This document shows positions 1-13,292 of a stretch of 64,000 bases of DNA, piece by piece. The notes below the pieces were generated by a model. The model searched no databases, had not been told where the DNA came from, and worked only from the letters and a program-made list of their open reading frames with translations. The stretch covers positions 1,012,420 to 1,076,419 of the forward strand of contig VZRS01006725.1 of NCBI GenBank assembly GCA_013398055.1, written 5' to 3'. The translations under genes and the position numbers were made by a program. How positions within the stretch are numbered: the stretch's first letter is position 1; the number at the start of each line of letters is the position of its first letter. The DNA is from Ifrita kowaldi (taxonomy: Eukaryota > Chordata > Aves > Passeriformes > Cinclosomatidae).

Positions 1-976
1 GCCTGAATTTTTGCTATCATGCTGGAAAAAGATCCTAACTCTGCTTTGAACACAGTATATAAACAGTGGTCCAACTTTCTCAGCTTTCTGGAGCCTTTCT
101 TTCATAGATTTATGCAACAAGATATAAATCTTACTATAAGCCTTTCCCCAAAACCGTTTCTAGGGGTTTTTGCTTTGGGATCTCCCTGTTCCATTCTATA
201 ATCTCTTCTGCCCCAAAGGGACTCTTTATCCTTGCTCAAGTTAATAGGGCTCTGAGGACTTAGCAGAATAATTCTTCATCTCCAGGGAGGGCTCAATAGT
301 TTCAAAATGTGATGACTTAACAATACACCTTTATCCACTGACAAATTTCTTGCATTTCTCCCTCTCCCACACTAAAACAGAAAATTCAGCTCAATCCATT
401 CTAACTCCTGGATCCATTTTTCAGTGCTACAAACCATTAAGAGAGGCTTCTGAGCTGCAGTGTCTTTGGCTGAGATATATGGAGGGAATGCTTCCTTCTC
501 CTCAACTCACTTTTTTGGTTCATCGTTGGGATTAGAGGTCTCCTGTGTCTTGATTGTTCTGGACAGGACAGCCAGGAGGATGCTGGAGGAGAGCCATGGG
601 ATACTCTTGCATCGTTCAAGCAAAAGAGTTCGGCTGTGAAACCTCTGCCCTGTGGTCTAAGTATAACATCTGACCACATAAATCAGATATAACATCAAAT
701 ATTCCTTGAATATTTAATATATATTATATATATAAAATATCTTGATCTGATGATAGATGAAGTCTGAAGATAAAAAGAGAAATGGACCTCCAGGCTGCCT
801 CTCCTGGTGAGCACCCATAGTTCAGACTCACTCAAATATCTTACCCTGCACTGGAAATAGGAAGCTTGCAGAGCTGATGTGACTTCAGTGACTCCTTAAC
901 TCTATATTATTTAAATAAAATTGGAATATAATGTAAAAATAAATCAAATATAACTTCATATTATTTAAATTCTTAA
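1..976. repeat. Direct duplicate, copy A (probable contig end)
   Basis: This stretch is repeated at a constant offset of 3222 bases (3223-4198). By eye only two substitutions distinguish the copies, both near 669-672, and there are no indels. It ends exactly at the single N at 977. Such high identity, together with a breakpoint at an N, points to an assembly duplication of allelic sequence rather than an old segmental duplication. There is no gene in it; the short frames of about 60 codons are chance frames copied along with it. Confidence 0.9.
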
Positions 977-977
977 N
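977..977. other. Single-N contig junction
   Basis: One N interrupts the sequence exactly where the 1-976 duplicate stops. The bases after it (978 onward) do not continue the sequence that follows the other copy at 4199. I read it as a scaffold join of unknown or zero estimated gap length. Confidence 0.85.
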
Positions 978-3222
978 CTCTCTTTATTTGCAAGAGGTAC
1001 AGCCTTTTAAAGAATTTTTTAAGCCTTTTCAGCTTTTTGAAACTCATAGATATTGTGATTATTCCCCTGAACCCTGTGACCCTGCTGTTCATGGACAAGA
1101 GACACAATGGAAGGGATGGAATTCTGAGTTCTTCCAACAATGAAGATGTTCCCTCCTTATTACAAAAGAGGAATAGAAGCTGCCTTGCCACCAAAACTTT
1201 CCCACACTGAAACTCGAGTTGAAGAACATCTGCAAAGGGTTTGTTTCTTTGTTATTGCAATTCATCCTCATAAGCAAGTTTGTTTTCTTGATGCATCACA
1301 TGGAAACACACAGAAATTTACATGGGAAAACGGGTACAAGATCTGCTACAAAGCACCACCAAAACAGGAAGCAGGCACAGCTCAGCATCATTCACCTTCA
1401 GTTGTTTCTTGTGTCTTTCCTCTCCTATTGAGGGGACAGAAAAAATCTGGGAAGAAATAAAATTGTTTAAGAACAGACAGGTGTTTCCCTCTGCTCTCTC
1501 CCCAGACCCCTGCAGTCATGTTTGGTGAAGTGCAATTTTCAATTGGCCAAATCCCTGCTGAAAGTGTCTTCTGCTGCCTTGTCTTGTTTGTTTGTCCTTC
1601 ACCTTGTTCCTCGCCCATACTTTATGTGCCTACTTTCTGCAGCCTGCAGAGCACTCATCCTCTTTTCTGAACCCTGGTGCAATGTGACATTTTCAGCTCT
1701 GAAGGCAGCCTCCAGATTGTTCTACTTCTGAAACTGATACATTTTTAGTAGTCACATTTCCTTTTCTCCCCTCCTGATTTATTTCTCTCCTTGATTTCAT
1801 TCCTCCACCCTCTTCTATATGACCTCCTTTTATATGGATGACATCTGTGGATGCGAGAAATCTTCAATAGCTTTGGTGCCTGGAAGCAGAGACACCTATT
1901 TGTCAGGATCACACAGCATCTTTTCCATTAGAAGTACAAACTTACATTTCAGGCAAATAAAGTCTTCTCTCCCTTCAAGACAGGTAGGAGATGTCAGGTA
2001 GAGGCCAAAATAACTGTTCATTCTTTCTCCTTCCTTATCATTGACACAAAAAAATGGACTAAACAGGAACCTGAACTCCCAGTAGAAATATTCCTATTAA
2101 CTACTTTATTTTTATTAATCAAATATTTGTTGTTGCAGCACTTAAACCTGATCAGTCTCTTTTTTCAGCAACTCAGCAAACTCACTAAAGCAAAACTCAA
2201 ATATGAGACCAAGGTCTCGTGTCTCAAACAAAACTTTCACAGATCAAAGCTGAACTCCTAAATTAGGTCACAGAAGACCCACTGCTTTACAGAAACACAA
2301 AAAAAAATCTCCAAAACAAAGGGTCAACATTTTACTCTGCAGAAGTGGTATCACTGCCATCAAGAGTTGTGATTTTGGACCTGATGTGAGCTTTTTAGAA
2401 AAATTAGTAATTGATTTTATTGTGAAAATTGCTTTTATTGAGGTTAAAATATGCTCTAAGAACCGTTTGCAATGACTCAGATGAGAAATTCAATAACTTT
2501 ATGCAAAATTGGTATGTAAGGATTAAAATAAAATATTACAGTCAAACCCCAAAGGGAATTCAGACAGGCAGAATTTAACCTTACCAGGTTGAACTTGAGT
2601 TGAATTCCTTTAAGCTGGAACCTCCTCTGTTGCAAAAATAATTTTGAAAGTATCCTGTCCTCTTAGCTCAACACTGTTAACTTGCACAAAGGTCATGCAC
2701 CTTGCAAACCTCTATCAATTAAAACCTACTTTAGATCACAGCAGTTTTGAGCTGGTCAATTATCATTTTACCTCCTCATTACTGAAATGTGCTACCTGTG
2801 TCTTCATTTGTAATTCACATACGTACTTTGAAATCTTACTTATTCCCATTGGAAATCATCACCTTCACTGAGATAAACTCCCCCCTGATAGATAACAGCT
2901 CTGTTAGCATTTAGTAATCTACATCAGATTATTAGATTAGGGCCAAATGTGTATTAGTATAATAAGACAGAAATCTATTTCAAATAGAGTGCAAACAAGC
3001 CCTACTTTAGAAAATAAATGAATGCAACTCATTTTTGAGTACTCCATTCAGTAGAAAACAAAGATGATCTGCTGAGAAAGCCTGCAGGAGAATGTGATTT
3101 GTGGTATGGGCAGAGGTCCAGAAAACATTACATCTTGCTGGTCCTTTCCTCCTTTCTTTATAATGAGATCATCCCTGAGAGCCAACATACACATATACAC
3201 TAATTATAAAAAAAAATAAACT
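978..3222. other. Gene-less AT-rich stretch at the start of the inserted contig
   Basis: No coding gene, RNA gene or recognisable interspersed repeat is visible here. Open frames are short (106 codons at most) and lack conserved-looking sequence. If the haplotype-contig interpretation is right, this stretch is a second copy of the bases lying immediately upstream of the window. Confidence 0.6.
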
Positions 3223-4198
3223 GCCTGAATTTTTGCTATCATGCTGGAAAAAGATCCTAACTCTGCTTTGAACACAGTATATAAACAGTGGTCCAACTTT
3301 CTCAGCTTTCTGGAGCCTTTCTTTCATAGATTTATGCAACAAGATATAAATCTTACTATAAGCCTTTCCCCAAAACCGTTTCTAGGGGTTTTTGCTTTGG
3401 GATCTCCCTGTTCCATTCTATAATCTCTTCTGCCCCAAAGGGACTCTTTATCCTTGCTCAAGTTAATAGGGCTCTGAGGACTTAGCAGAATAATTCTTCA
3501 TCTCCAGGGAGGGCTCAATAGTTTCAAAATGTGATGACTTAACAATACACCTTTATCCACTGACAAATTTCTTGCATTTCTCCCTCTCCCACACTAAAAC
3601 AGAAAATTCAGCTCAATCCATTCTAACTCCTGGATCCATTTTTCAGTGCTACAAACCATTAAGAGAGGCTTCTGAGCTGCAGTGTCTTTGGCTGAGATAT
3701 ATGGAGGGAATGCTTCCTTCTCCTCAACTCACTTTTTTGGTTCATCGTTGGGATTAGAGGTCTCCTGTGTCTTGATTGTTCTGGACAGGACAGCCAGGAG
3801 GATGCTGGAGGAGAGCCATGGGATACTCTTGCATCGTTCAAGCAAAAGAGTTCGGCTGTGAAACCTCTGCCCTGTGGTCTAAGTATAACCTCCGACCACA
3901 TAAATCAGATATAACATCAAATATTCCTTGAATATTTAATATATATTATATATATAAAATATCTTGATCTGATGATAGATGAAGTCTGAAGATAAAAAGA
4001 GAAATGGACCTCCAGGCTGCCTCTCCTGGTGAGCACCCATAGTTCAGACTCACTCAAATATCTTACCCTGCACTGGAAATAGGAAGCTTGCAGAGCTGAT
4101 GTGACTTCAGTGACTCCTTAACTCTATATTATTTAAATAAAATTGGAATATAATGTAAAAATAAATCAAATATAACTTCATATTATTTAAATTCTTAA
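3223..4198. repeat. Direct duplicate, copy B
   Basis: Near-identical partner of 1-976 at an offset of 3222. Here the sequence runs on without interruption into 4199 and beyond, whereas copy A stops at an N. Its last 23 bases (4176-4198) are also the first 23 bases of the second duplicated block. Confidence 0.9.
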
Positions 4199-5872
4199 TA
4201 TTCTTAATTTTCTTTAAATCCCTGCTAGTTAACAAGACTGCTTTTCTAATTTTGTAAAACTCTTTGTGCTTTGAGTCTTCATTCAGAGGGATTACAATCT
4301 TCTACTCTTCTGCTTGCAATTCTGCTGGAGTCTTACAAGGAAATTGAAACCAGACTTGAAAAAAATATTTCAACTGCCAATTAAACGTTGTGAAAAGATA
4401 GTTTAATCTCAAAGGAGTAGAAGTTGACAAAGTCATTGTTTAATGTGTTTAGATACAAAGCTAAAAGAAATTTGATAACAGCAATAAGGCACTTCCAAGA
4501 ATATCGTTACTATGAAATAATTACATCCCAATAGGATTAGGGGTAATCAGCCACACTGTGCCTCAGTACACCTCGGGGGGTGATTATCTTACCATAACAA
4601 CACCACCCATTGTGCTGCACTGCTTAAATGTGTTCTGATAAAATAACATACTTTTAAAGTTTGTGTAGCTGTTTGTGTCAGCAGAGGAGCAAGAAAATTA
4701 TAGTCATCGTGTATTTTCTTTTCCCCAGTAAATTTGTGTTTGAAAAAATTTAAATCCCACTGGAAATTTCCAAACATATTCATTAAAAAATATGTTCGGC
4801 ATTTAGACTGCAACATAAATAATCAGAATTAGGACATTCACATTTATCTTGGCAGCCTGTACTTCTTCTACGCTGCTGTGGCTTTCACTTGTGCCACCAT
4901 TTTAATGTTATTTAAATATGGAATTGTACTTAATGTGTTTATGAATTGCTAGAATGAAAGAAAATAAAGAAATGATTCATAGAAGATTATGAGCCACACA
5001 GAATATTATTTATTTACTTAAATGACCAAAAAATAAAGCAATAAATCTTAGTCTCTCAAATAAATGAAACTATTATGCCTGATTGAATGTATTTATTTAT
5101 ACTAATGAAAAATAATACCTCCACAGGTATTACTTGACTGTTATTTGTTATGTGCTGTCAGTGTGTTGGGAAATACAAAATCAAATAAAAATGTGTGCAA
5201 GGACAGGAGTTCGACAGCATTATTTCACTCAGTAGAATATTGGGGCACCATAGGGGTTCTGCAGATTTCTTACATCTGTGCACGGCAACTCAGGGCTCAA
5301 ACCCACCTCTGAGAGTGGACCAGTACAGGCACCATTTCTGCCACCACAGGTAAGGGATTCTGCATCATTTACCAGCCACTACAGACAGATCTGGTGGTGG
5401 CAGTCTATTTGTTCTGCGGATATTCAGGGAATTCATGAGATCAAACCAGCTTGCCTCAATTCCTTTATTACCCAAATATACCCCTGGCACTTGAGTTTGC
5501 AGACTCAGCTTAAGAAAAAACAACTTATCCCAGGCACATGGGAAGCCTTGGCATTGGAGAGGCACAAAGAGGGCAAACAATAAATTACAAATGAAAAGAG
5601 ATTTATCAAGAGCGGCAACTACTCAGAGAAAGATCATGTTTTGGTCTTCTTGACCTTTCTGAAGACTGACTTCCTGGCTTATTACCAGGAACTTTAAAGA
5701 CTTATAAATGGTTGACTCAGCTATTCTAGAAATTAATTATGCAGGCTAGAGAGGGAACTTAGCTGACCACATATACTACCATCCTTTGAATTACTATTTT
5801 GCTTTGAATTAAAAATTAAAGGGAAATTAAAATGGTTCTCTTTATGACTAGAGGAATTTTAAGGAATTTTAA
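4176..5872. repeat. Second direct duplicate, copy C1
   Basis: This block is repeated at 5874-7570 with a constant offset of 1698 and no indel that I can see. I count four substitutions (5253, 5290, 5385 and 5396), all within about 150 bases. It ends at the single N at 5873. The frames in it (for example 5278-5583) occur in both copies with only missense differences and do not resemble any protein I know. Confidence 0.9.
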
Positions 5873-5873
5873 N
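5873..5873. other. Single-N contig junction
   Basis: A lone N separates the two copies of the roughly 1.7-kb duplicate. The sequence before it matches up to 7570 in the second copy, and the sequence after it restarts at the equivalent of 4176. Confidence 0.85.
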
Positions 5874-7570
5874 CTTCATATTATTTAAATTCTTAATATT
5901 CTTAATTTTCTTTAAATCCCTGCTAGTTAACAAGACTGCTTTTCTAATTTTGTAAAACTCTTTGTGCTTTGAGTCTTCATTCAGAGGGATTACAATCTTC
6001 TACTCTTCTGCTTGCAATTCTGCTGGAGTCTTACAAGGAAATTGAAACCAGACTTGAAAAAAATATTTCAACTGCCAATTAAACGTTGTGAAAAGATAGT
6101 TTAATCTCAAAGGAGTAGAAGTTGACAAAGTCATTGTTTAATGTGTTTAGATACAAAGCTAAAAGAAATTTGATAACAGCAATAAGGCACTTCCAAGAAT
6201 ATCGTTACTATGAAATAATTACATCCCAATAGGATTAGGGGTAATCAGCCACACTGTGCCTCAGTACACCTCGGGGGGTGATTATCTTACCATAACAACA
6301 CCACCCATTGTGCTGCACTGCTTAAATGTGTTCTGATAAAATAACATACTTTTAAAGTTTGTGTAGCTGTTTGTGTCAGCAGAGGAGCAAGAAAATTATA
6401 GTCATCGTGTATTTTCTTTTCCCCAGTAAATTTGTGTTTGAAAAAATTTAAATCCCACTGGAAATTTCCAAACATATTCATTAAAAAATATGTTCGGCAT
6501 TTAGACTGCAACATAAATAATCAGAATTAGGACATTCACATTTATCTTGGCAGCCTGTACTTCTTCTACGCTGCTGTGGCTTTCACTTGTGCCACCATTT
6601 TAATGTTATTTAAATATGGAATTGTACTTAATGTGTTTATGAATTGCTAGAATGAAAGAAAATAAAGAAATGATTCATAGAAGATTATGAGCCACACAGA
6701 ATATTATTTATTTACTTAAATGACCAAAAAATAAAGCAATAAATCTTAGTCTCTCAAATAAATGAAACTATTATGCCTGATTGAATGTATTTATTTATAC
6801 TAATGAAAAATAATACCTCCACAGGTATTACTTGACTGTTATTTGTTATGTGCTGTCAGTGTGTTGGGAAATACAAAATCAAATAAAAATGTGTGCAAGG
6901 ACAGGAGTTCGACAGCATTATTTCACTCAGTAGAATATTGGGGCACCATAAGGGTTCTGCAGATTTCTTACATCTGTGCACGGCAACCCAGGGCTCAAAC
7001 CCACCTCTGAGAGTGGACCAGTACAGGCACCATTTCTGCCACCACAGGTAAGGGATTCTGCATCATTTACCAGCCACTACAGGCAGATCTGGTCGTGGCA
7101 GTCTATTTGTTCTGCGGATATTCAGGGAATTCATGAGATCAAACCAGCTTGCCTCAATTCCTTTATTACCCAAATATACCCCTGGCACTTGAGTTTGCAG
7201 ACTCAGCTTAAGAAAAAACAACTTATCCCAGGCACATGGGAAGCCTTGGCATTGGAGAGGCACAAAGAGGGCAAACAATAAATTACAAATGAAAAGAGAT
7301 TTATCAAGAGCGGCAACTACTCAGAGAAAGATCATGTTTTGGTCTTCTTGACCTTTCTGAAGACTGACTTCCTGGCTTATTACCAGGAACTTTAAAGACT
7401 TATAAATGGTTGACTCAGCTATTCTAGAAATTAATTATGCAGGCTAGAGAGGGAACTTAGCTGACCACATATACTACCATCCTTTGAATTACTATTTTGC
7501 TTTGAATTAAAAATTAAAGGGAAATTAAAATGGTTCTCTTTATGACTAGAGGAATTTTAAGGAATTTTAA
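5874..7570. repeat. Second direct duplicate, copy C2
   Basis: Partner of 4176-5872 at an offset of 1698 with about four substitutions. It runs on into unique sequence at 7571. Its first 23 bases (5874-5896) equal the last 23 bases before the first N (954-976), so the left contig and this contig overlap end to end. Confidence 0.9.
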
Positions 7571-7627
7571 ACCAATGATTGAAAAACAAATATAAAAATG
7601 TGCATTTTTATAGCACATCACTCAAGA

Positions 7628-7722
7628 ATCACAACAAACAGTTAAGGTATGGGACCCCCATCTGACAGATAAGAAAACTGAGGCAAGGAGACAATAAAGA
7701 ACAAGTGCACCCAGAAAACTTA
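7628..7722 (-). repeat. MIR-type SINE remnant
   Basis: On this strand the sequence carries the MIR signature of a CATCTGACAGAT-like block followed by AAACTGAGGCAAGGAGA and, further on, a CACCCAG-like block. That corresponds to the reverse complement of the MIR core (GACCTTGGGCAAGTCAC ... CTCAGTTTCCTCATCTGTAAAA). It is old and divergent, and its boundaries are approximate. Confidence 0.65.
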
Positions 7723-10700
7723 CTGCCTTTTACTAACAGGAACTTCCATTAATACATCCCAAGACTATGTTCCATTAGTAATTACTACATCATCTCACTT
7801 TTACACTAGTTTCTGCTAGAAAAACTTATCTTTCAAGAGCAGTAGCATTTCAATGTTCAGGAAACCAAAGTGAGAATAAATAATGAAAACATCCTTCTCC
7901 CATATGCGCTGTCTTCTTTCATAGGACCCCTCTGAATTCACCTATTTTCTGTTCATACTGAGAACATCTAAATAGAGGTGCTAATGCTGCATGTTTGAAG
8001 AGAATCAAAGCTGAAATCAAAGAGCAAAATGTCTTACTACGAAGGCACCCTTCAATTTGTTCTGTGCCATTTTGCAGACAAAGAAGTAAAAGCCTCTGCA
8101 CCATCAATAGGGCTTTGTTTAAACTCTGCATCACAGACTTGTGAATCTACTGTCGTAACTGCTCCAAAATTTCTCCTACAGTCAGCCAAAATCAATGGCC
8201 AAATTAGAGGTTTACAAAGGACTTTTTTTTTATTCTGAAAACTATTTATTTTGAGGGTTAATCGCTGATGTTTAAATCTCACAGTGGAACTAGTACATAC
8301 ACATGAAACAGAGGAAAAATTTTGCTTTACCTATTTGGTTTTTTCTAATACCTGTAACTGCAACAGCATCTGAAATCAACAGCTATTTTGGGCTTTGTGT
8401 GCTTTTCATCAAATTGCAGTCGGTAGAAATTTTTTCCCTAGTGATCTTCAAAACTCTGATATAAGTGTCATAAAAATCTATTCATAATTCAATATCCACA
8501 TTAGCACTGGTGCCATTTGGGAATACATCATTTCGACAAGGACTCAAAACACTTACATAAGGATGACTGGATGAGAAACATTTCCTTTCTAGTTAGGCAC
8601 AACAGGGCAGATCTTAGTCTGCTTCATATCTCCTCGCAACAGGCACAAAGCCAAAAAAAAATCCAAGCAAACAAAATCAAAGAAAAAGAAAGAAGGCCAG
8701 TGTAATTAGCTACTTTGAAATCCCTTGCAGGGACTGGAAATGCTGGGTGCCCAAGGAGAAAATGGGTGTTTGGGAGGACCCTGAGCCCAGCCACTTCTGA
8801 GTTCCTCTATTAAGAGTCACAACACCAGTTCAGAAATTGAGGATGAACTGTAGAAAATATCAGAGGGTCAAATCCTACTCTCTGCTGTTGTAGGTGCCCA
8901 CGATACCCAAGTTTCTTCATGAACCAAGCAACCTCTGCCTCGCCTGACTGTGGTCTGTTCCTATACTGCTCCTGCTGGAGTGTTGTCTATATTCAGTGTA
9001 TTACACTGACTCTTCTTCGTTTAAACCAGAGTTCTCACCTTCGGGTCCCCTTATAAACTAAAGAATTTTAAAATGTCCCTTAGCAGACAGAAAGAGCTGG
9101 GTGAAGGAGGGATTCTTACAGCTCTGCTGGCACCATATTTCACTTTGCAGAGCCAGGATCAAGCCTCTCCTTTTTCCATGCCAGAGGTGCATAAATTACT
9201 CTGTTAATCTTCTCATCTGCTTGTCCATCCCAGCTTTTATCTCCCTCCCACTGTCTGCACTTCCTTCTCTCTCCTTTTCCTCTGGCCATTGCCATGGAGC
9301 AGTCGTGTCCCCCTGCACAAACCTGGGAGAATTTCACTTTCACGGGCCCCGTTGCTTCTCAGCTGATCATTTTTTTAAGTCTGTAAACTAGACCCAGTCC
9401 AATCTAGCTCTTAACTGCCATTAACATAGTTTTAACATATTTTCTAAAAACCTGAATTAGCTTCCATTCTTCATTTGTGAATGTCTCTATCCTGCAATCA
9501 GCCTTTCGCTGGAATTCTTGTCTTCCTTTGACTCTCTTGTGACCCTGTCACCTCCCAGTTTTCATTCCTTGTCCTTCTTTACTTTTTAATGAACGTTTCT
9601 ACTCCTCTTCCAGCTTTCTTGGTGGTTCCATGGAGCCACACCCATTTGCACCTTTTTTGTTCCTATCTCACCATTTATTTGGATAATGCCATCAAAACCA
9701 CAAACTGTTACTGCTTTCAGGCTAATGCTTCACAGAACTGCTTCCCAGCTTAGACAGATCTGCCCTCAGTCACTCTCTTTCTAGCATGCTCCACATGCCA
9801 AGAAGTTATCCAAAGGCCAGGAAGTTTTCAGTTCAGTCCCAGAGGACCCTGACATCCAACACAGACACAAGCAGCATCCTCACATGCCCAGCCCATGTGC
9901 ACCACCTCTGACTCAAACCTTATCCCTGCTTCTCACATCCAGGCTGATTCCAGGAGGTCCTTTGTCTTATCTGAAGGCTTTCTTGTGCATCCACATGCTC
10001 AGGCTTTCATCTGGGATCCCAGTGCAGAATGAAGTCAGATGATGCTCCAGACCAGTACAACTTTTTGCAGTCTCATTGTCTGAAGCACCAGCTGCAGGCA
10101 GAGCTCTTGGTGGAGGAATGATGCACAGTTTTTTAAGGTATATATTTTGTCTGTATATCATACAGCTTGTCAGATCAACAGATGCCCCAGACACTGCAAT
10201 GATCTCTCTGCTGAGATATTTCAAAGCTGCATCTTGTTACCAAAACTTTATTTTAGTGCTTTATCTCTTGCTAGATATTTCTTCACACAATGCAAAAAAA
10301 GAAATGAAGCTTTAAGAGTGAAAACACAATTTCCCTAAACTCAAAATCTTCCCAAAAGATTCCACAACTGCTGAAATTTTTTCTCCTCATTTCATCCAGC
10401 ATGGGTCTCTTTCCAATGCTCACTGCCTGTATCTTTCTTCTCAAAATTAAAAAAAAAACAAAACAAAACAAAAAAAACTTGTTTTGGAGTAAAGAAGCAC
10501 TTAGGACTGCTGTTAACATTTCTTCAGTATTCTAATGAACTTAATAAGCTCCCATGATGCTCCTTATAATGCAGAGAAACCTTCAAAAATATTAAAGTGA
10601 CTTTGTTTACTCCAGCAATAAGGAGTATTTCAGGTGACTGAGGCAACACATCAATATTACATTTGTTCTTTAAGGCTAGAAAGGAGCTCACCAGAGGAAA

Positions 10701-11319
10701 CCATTATTCACTTTGAAGCTTTTTAATATTTCTGAATGTGACTCAATTACATAATTCTGCCTGTACATGTATTTTTTGTTTCACCTGAAATATCACTTGA
10801 TTTATGATGAAGTCATATTTTCTCACCCAGTTCTAATTTCGTTTATACCACACTTACAAGTTCTCTATAATTCAGTGGAAGTTGCAGTTTGACACCATTC
10901 CTCTGACACCAAAACGAGCTCCACAAGCTAATGAAGTCCCCTGACTCTACCAAGAGTTTTGAGATAAAGAACTCTTATTTTTAAATATTGTTTTTCCTAC
11001 GCGGGATGTAGACCCTCAAGAAACTATTTTGAAAATTTTGAACAAATAAAAGAAAATTATGTAAATTATTAGAGTAAATGCATAATAATCCTCATAGCCT
11101 ATTTTCAAAAAACATCCTTATTTAGAACCCATGTGATATATACAATTTCATGGCATATGCATGAGTAATTCTGAAATAATCATGACATTAAATATTATAT
11201 ATGTTTACACTCATTACATATAATTGTCTGAAGTATTTCCAGCATTGCATAAGTAATTATTTGAGACAAGACTTCAGCTGAAATGAGCTTGTTGTCACCA
11301 TCAGAGCAACAGATGGGGC
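7723..11319. other. Gene-less stretch
   Basis: There is no supportable gene. Pyrimidine-rich tracts lie at about 9180-9660, and a short A-rich run lies at 10448-10477. A short GGTCAAATCCT-type fragment at 8863-8887 resembles the dispersed palindromic repeat family seen elsewhere in the window. The remainder shows nothing I can name. Confidence 0.6.
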
Positions 11320-11480
11320 TTGGCAAGGCTCAGTCTGCTCCCAGTTCTGCCAGTGGTTCACTGGTTGATTTAATCAGTGAATCACCTCCCTTCCCCATCT
11401 ATAAACAGGAAATATGCTACAGCCCCCTCTGTAAGGTGTTTTGAAATCCAATGACTATGCAAGTGCATATTCCACATATC
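11320..11480 (+). repeat. MIR/CORE-SINE-like remnant
   Basis: The order of blocks is that of a CORE-SINE: a CCCAGTTCTGCCA-like block, then TTCCCCATCTATAAA, then CTGTAAGGTGTTTTGAAATCC. The last is close to the 'AAGTGCTTTGAGATC' tail seen in amniote MIR-like SINEs. The copy is strongly decayed and its ends are uncertain. Confidence 0.5.
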
Positions 11481-13189
11481 AATCTTGTGGTTAATTGAAT
11501 GTTTGAACTCTAAGGGTAACTGAATTTGCATAAGTAGCTGTTTATAGAATGTAACTGAATCAGAATTAAGCACCTACCTCAGGTACACTTTTAAATAACT
11601 TTTAAAGAGGTAAATTATTTTATTAAATTTTGGGGTGAGAAAGTAGATCATGTTGCTGACAGGAATTACTATAAACTGCCTGATTCTATCAAAATCTGTA
11701 GAAATGATAAGAGAAATTAAAACGTTGAAATAGGCACATTAGCAGTAACAAGAGACTTCAAATTACAAACTAATTGGACAGAGGGAAAAAAATAAACAAC
11801 ACCAAAAGAAGCAGTTTGTAGACTGAGTTGTTCCTAACAAAGAATTCTGGATGAAGCTGGAGCATGGGACAGCTGAGAAAAGGGCACCTGTGCTATGGTC
11901 ACACACACCCCAATCCCACAGGACAACTCATGGGCTCCAGCCACACTGGCTGGGAGCAAAGGGCCTGACCACATGGAATAGTTGATGCTGTCGTTTTGCT
12001 CATGATTGGAAGATTTAATGCAAGGAATCGTTTGCTTTACTGGCTCAAGGCTCGGTGAGCCTTCTGGAAATCAGCACAGACCTCCTTATTCCCAGGGATC
12101 AGGTCATCAGCAAGGCTATCCTTGCTTTTGTCACTCCCAGGGAAACACAAGGAACCACCGCTATCCTTTCCACACACATTATTTACTCTTCTGCACTGTT
12201 TATTTTGCATTGCCAGCACCTCCTTTTCAGGCACCCCCCACAAAAATATAAAATTATCATATTTAATAAACCTCCAGGAACAATTAAAAAGCTCAGTTAG
12301 GAAGTCTCACACATTACAGGAATACATCAGCTGCAGCGTAATCACACCAGTTGGATCTTACTCTACCTTTCCACAGGGACTGATGTTTCCTATTATGATC
12401 TTGTGTTTTGGAAATTAATAATGTGAATCTGGAAAAATAAATATAGTCAGTTAAGAGCCTATTTGGTGATTAATTTACTGATAGCTCAGTTGTATGGATA
12501 ACTACTTATATTTGTATAATGGCAGATTATCGTCTGGAACCTTCAAATTCCAACAGGCTGATCTTATACAACACTAAAAAAAAATTAAAAAAAAAAAAGA
12601 AAACAGATGGGGAAAGATAGAAAAAGATTCACACCATCCATTGACATGGAAATATTACAAGAGAAAAGGACCTTGCTACCTCATCAGTATCATTTGATCA
12701 GGAAAAGAGAAGCTTTGGGAAGTAGGAGACCACTTTGAAAAGAAAAAGACCCACATATTCTTCTTTTGCTAAACTGGTTCTACCCCTGGAAATTATTTCT
12801 TCTGAAATTAGGTAAAGCATCAGTCCTTTCTAACTGCAGATCTTGATATTCTTTTTTCTATGTTTCAGCTTCATAATCTTCTAATGCTCTTAAAGGAAGA
12901 GGTTATAGATTATCATGCAATCAAAGCCAGAAGATTTTTTATTTCCATCTGCTTCTGCCACATTCTTGTTTTATAAAAAATCATTTTCATTGCATCTTCT
13001 TTCCTTAATATTACTGTCTATTTACTTTCCCCCCAAAAAACAAAAAGAACAAAAACCAAATATTCCACAAAACTCTCGTTTAAGAAAAGTGCCTGAAGCA
13101 CCGATGAGTCACGCTTGGGAGCTCACATGGGAGATGAGCAACCATTTAAGTCACTGAAACTGCAGCTGGGGAGATGCAGCGGCAGCTCC
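11481..13189. other. Gene-less stretch
   Basis: AT-rich non-coding sequence with an A-rich run at about 12574-12599. No coding potential beyond chance frames of about 100 codons, and no RNA gene seen. Confidence 0.6.
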
Positions 13190-13292
13190 AGTTTCCTTTC
13201 TGACCTTGGGCAAGTCACCCACTTGTCTGAATGCTTCAGTTCCTCTCATTCATGGAAAGAGGATGACAATACTTCATTAAATGTGGGACTTC
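13190..13292 (+). repeat. MIR SINE remnant
   Basis: Contains TGACCTTGGGCAAGTCACC, the diagnostic central motif of the MIR SINE. It is followed by a CTTCAGTTCCTCTCATTCATG-like degenerate block and then AGAGGATGACAATACTTC, corresponding to the MIR 'GGGGATAATAATAC' segment. MIR is a very old tRNA-derived CORE-SINE shared across amniotes, and this is the clearest copy in the window. Confidence 0.8.
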
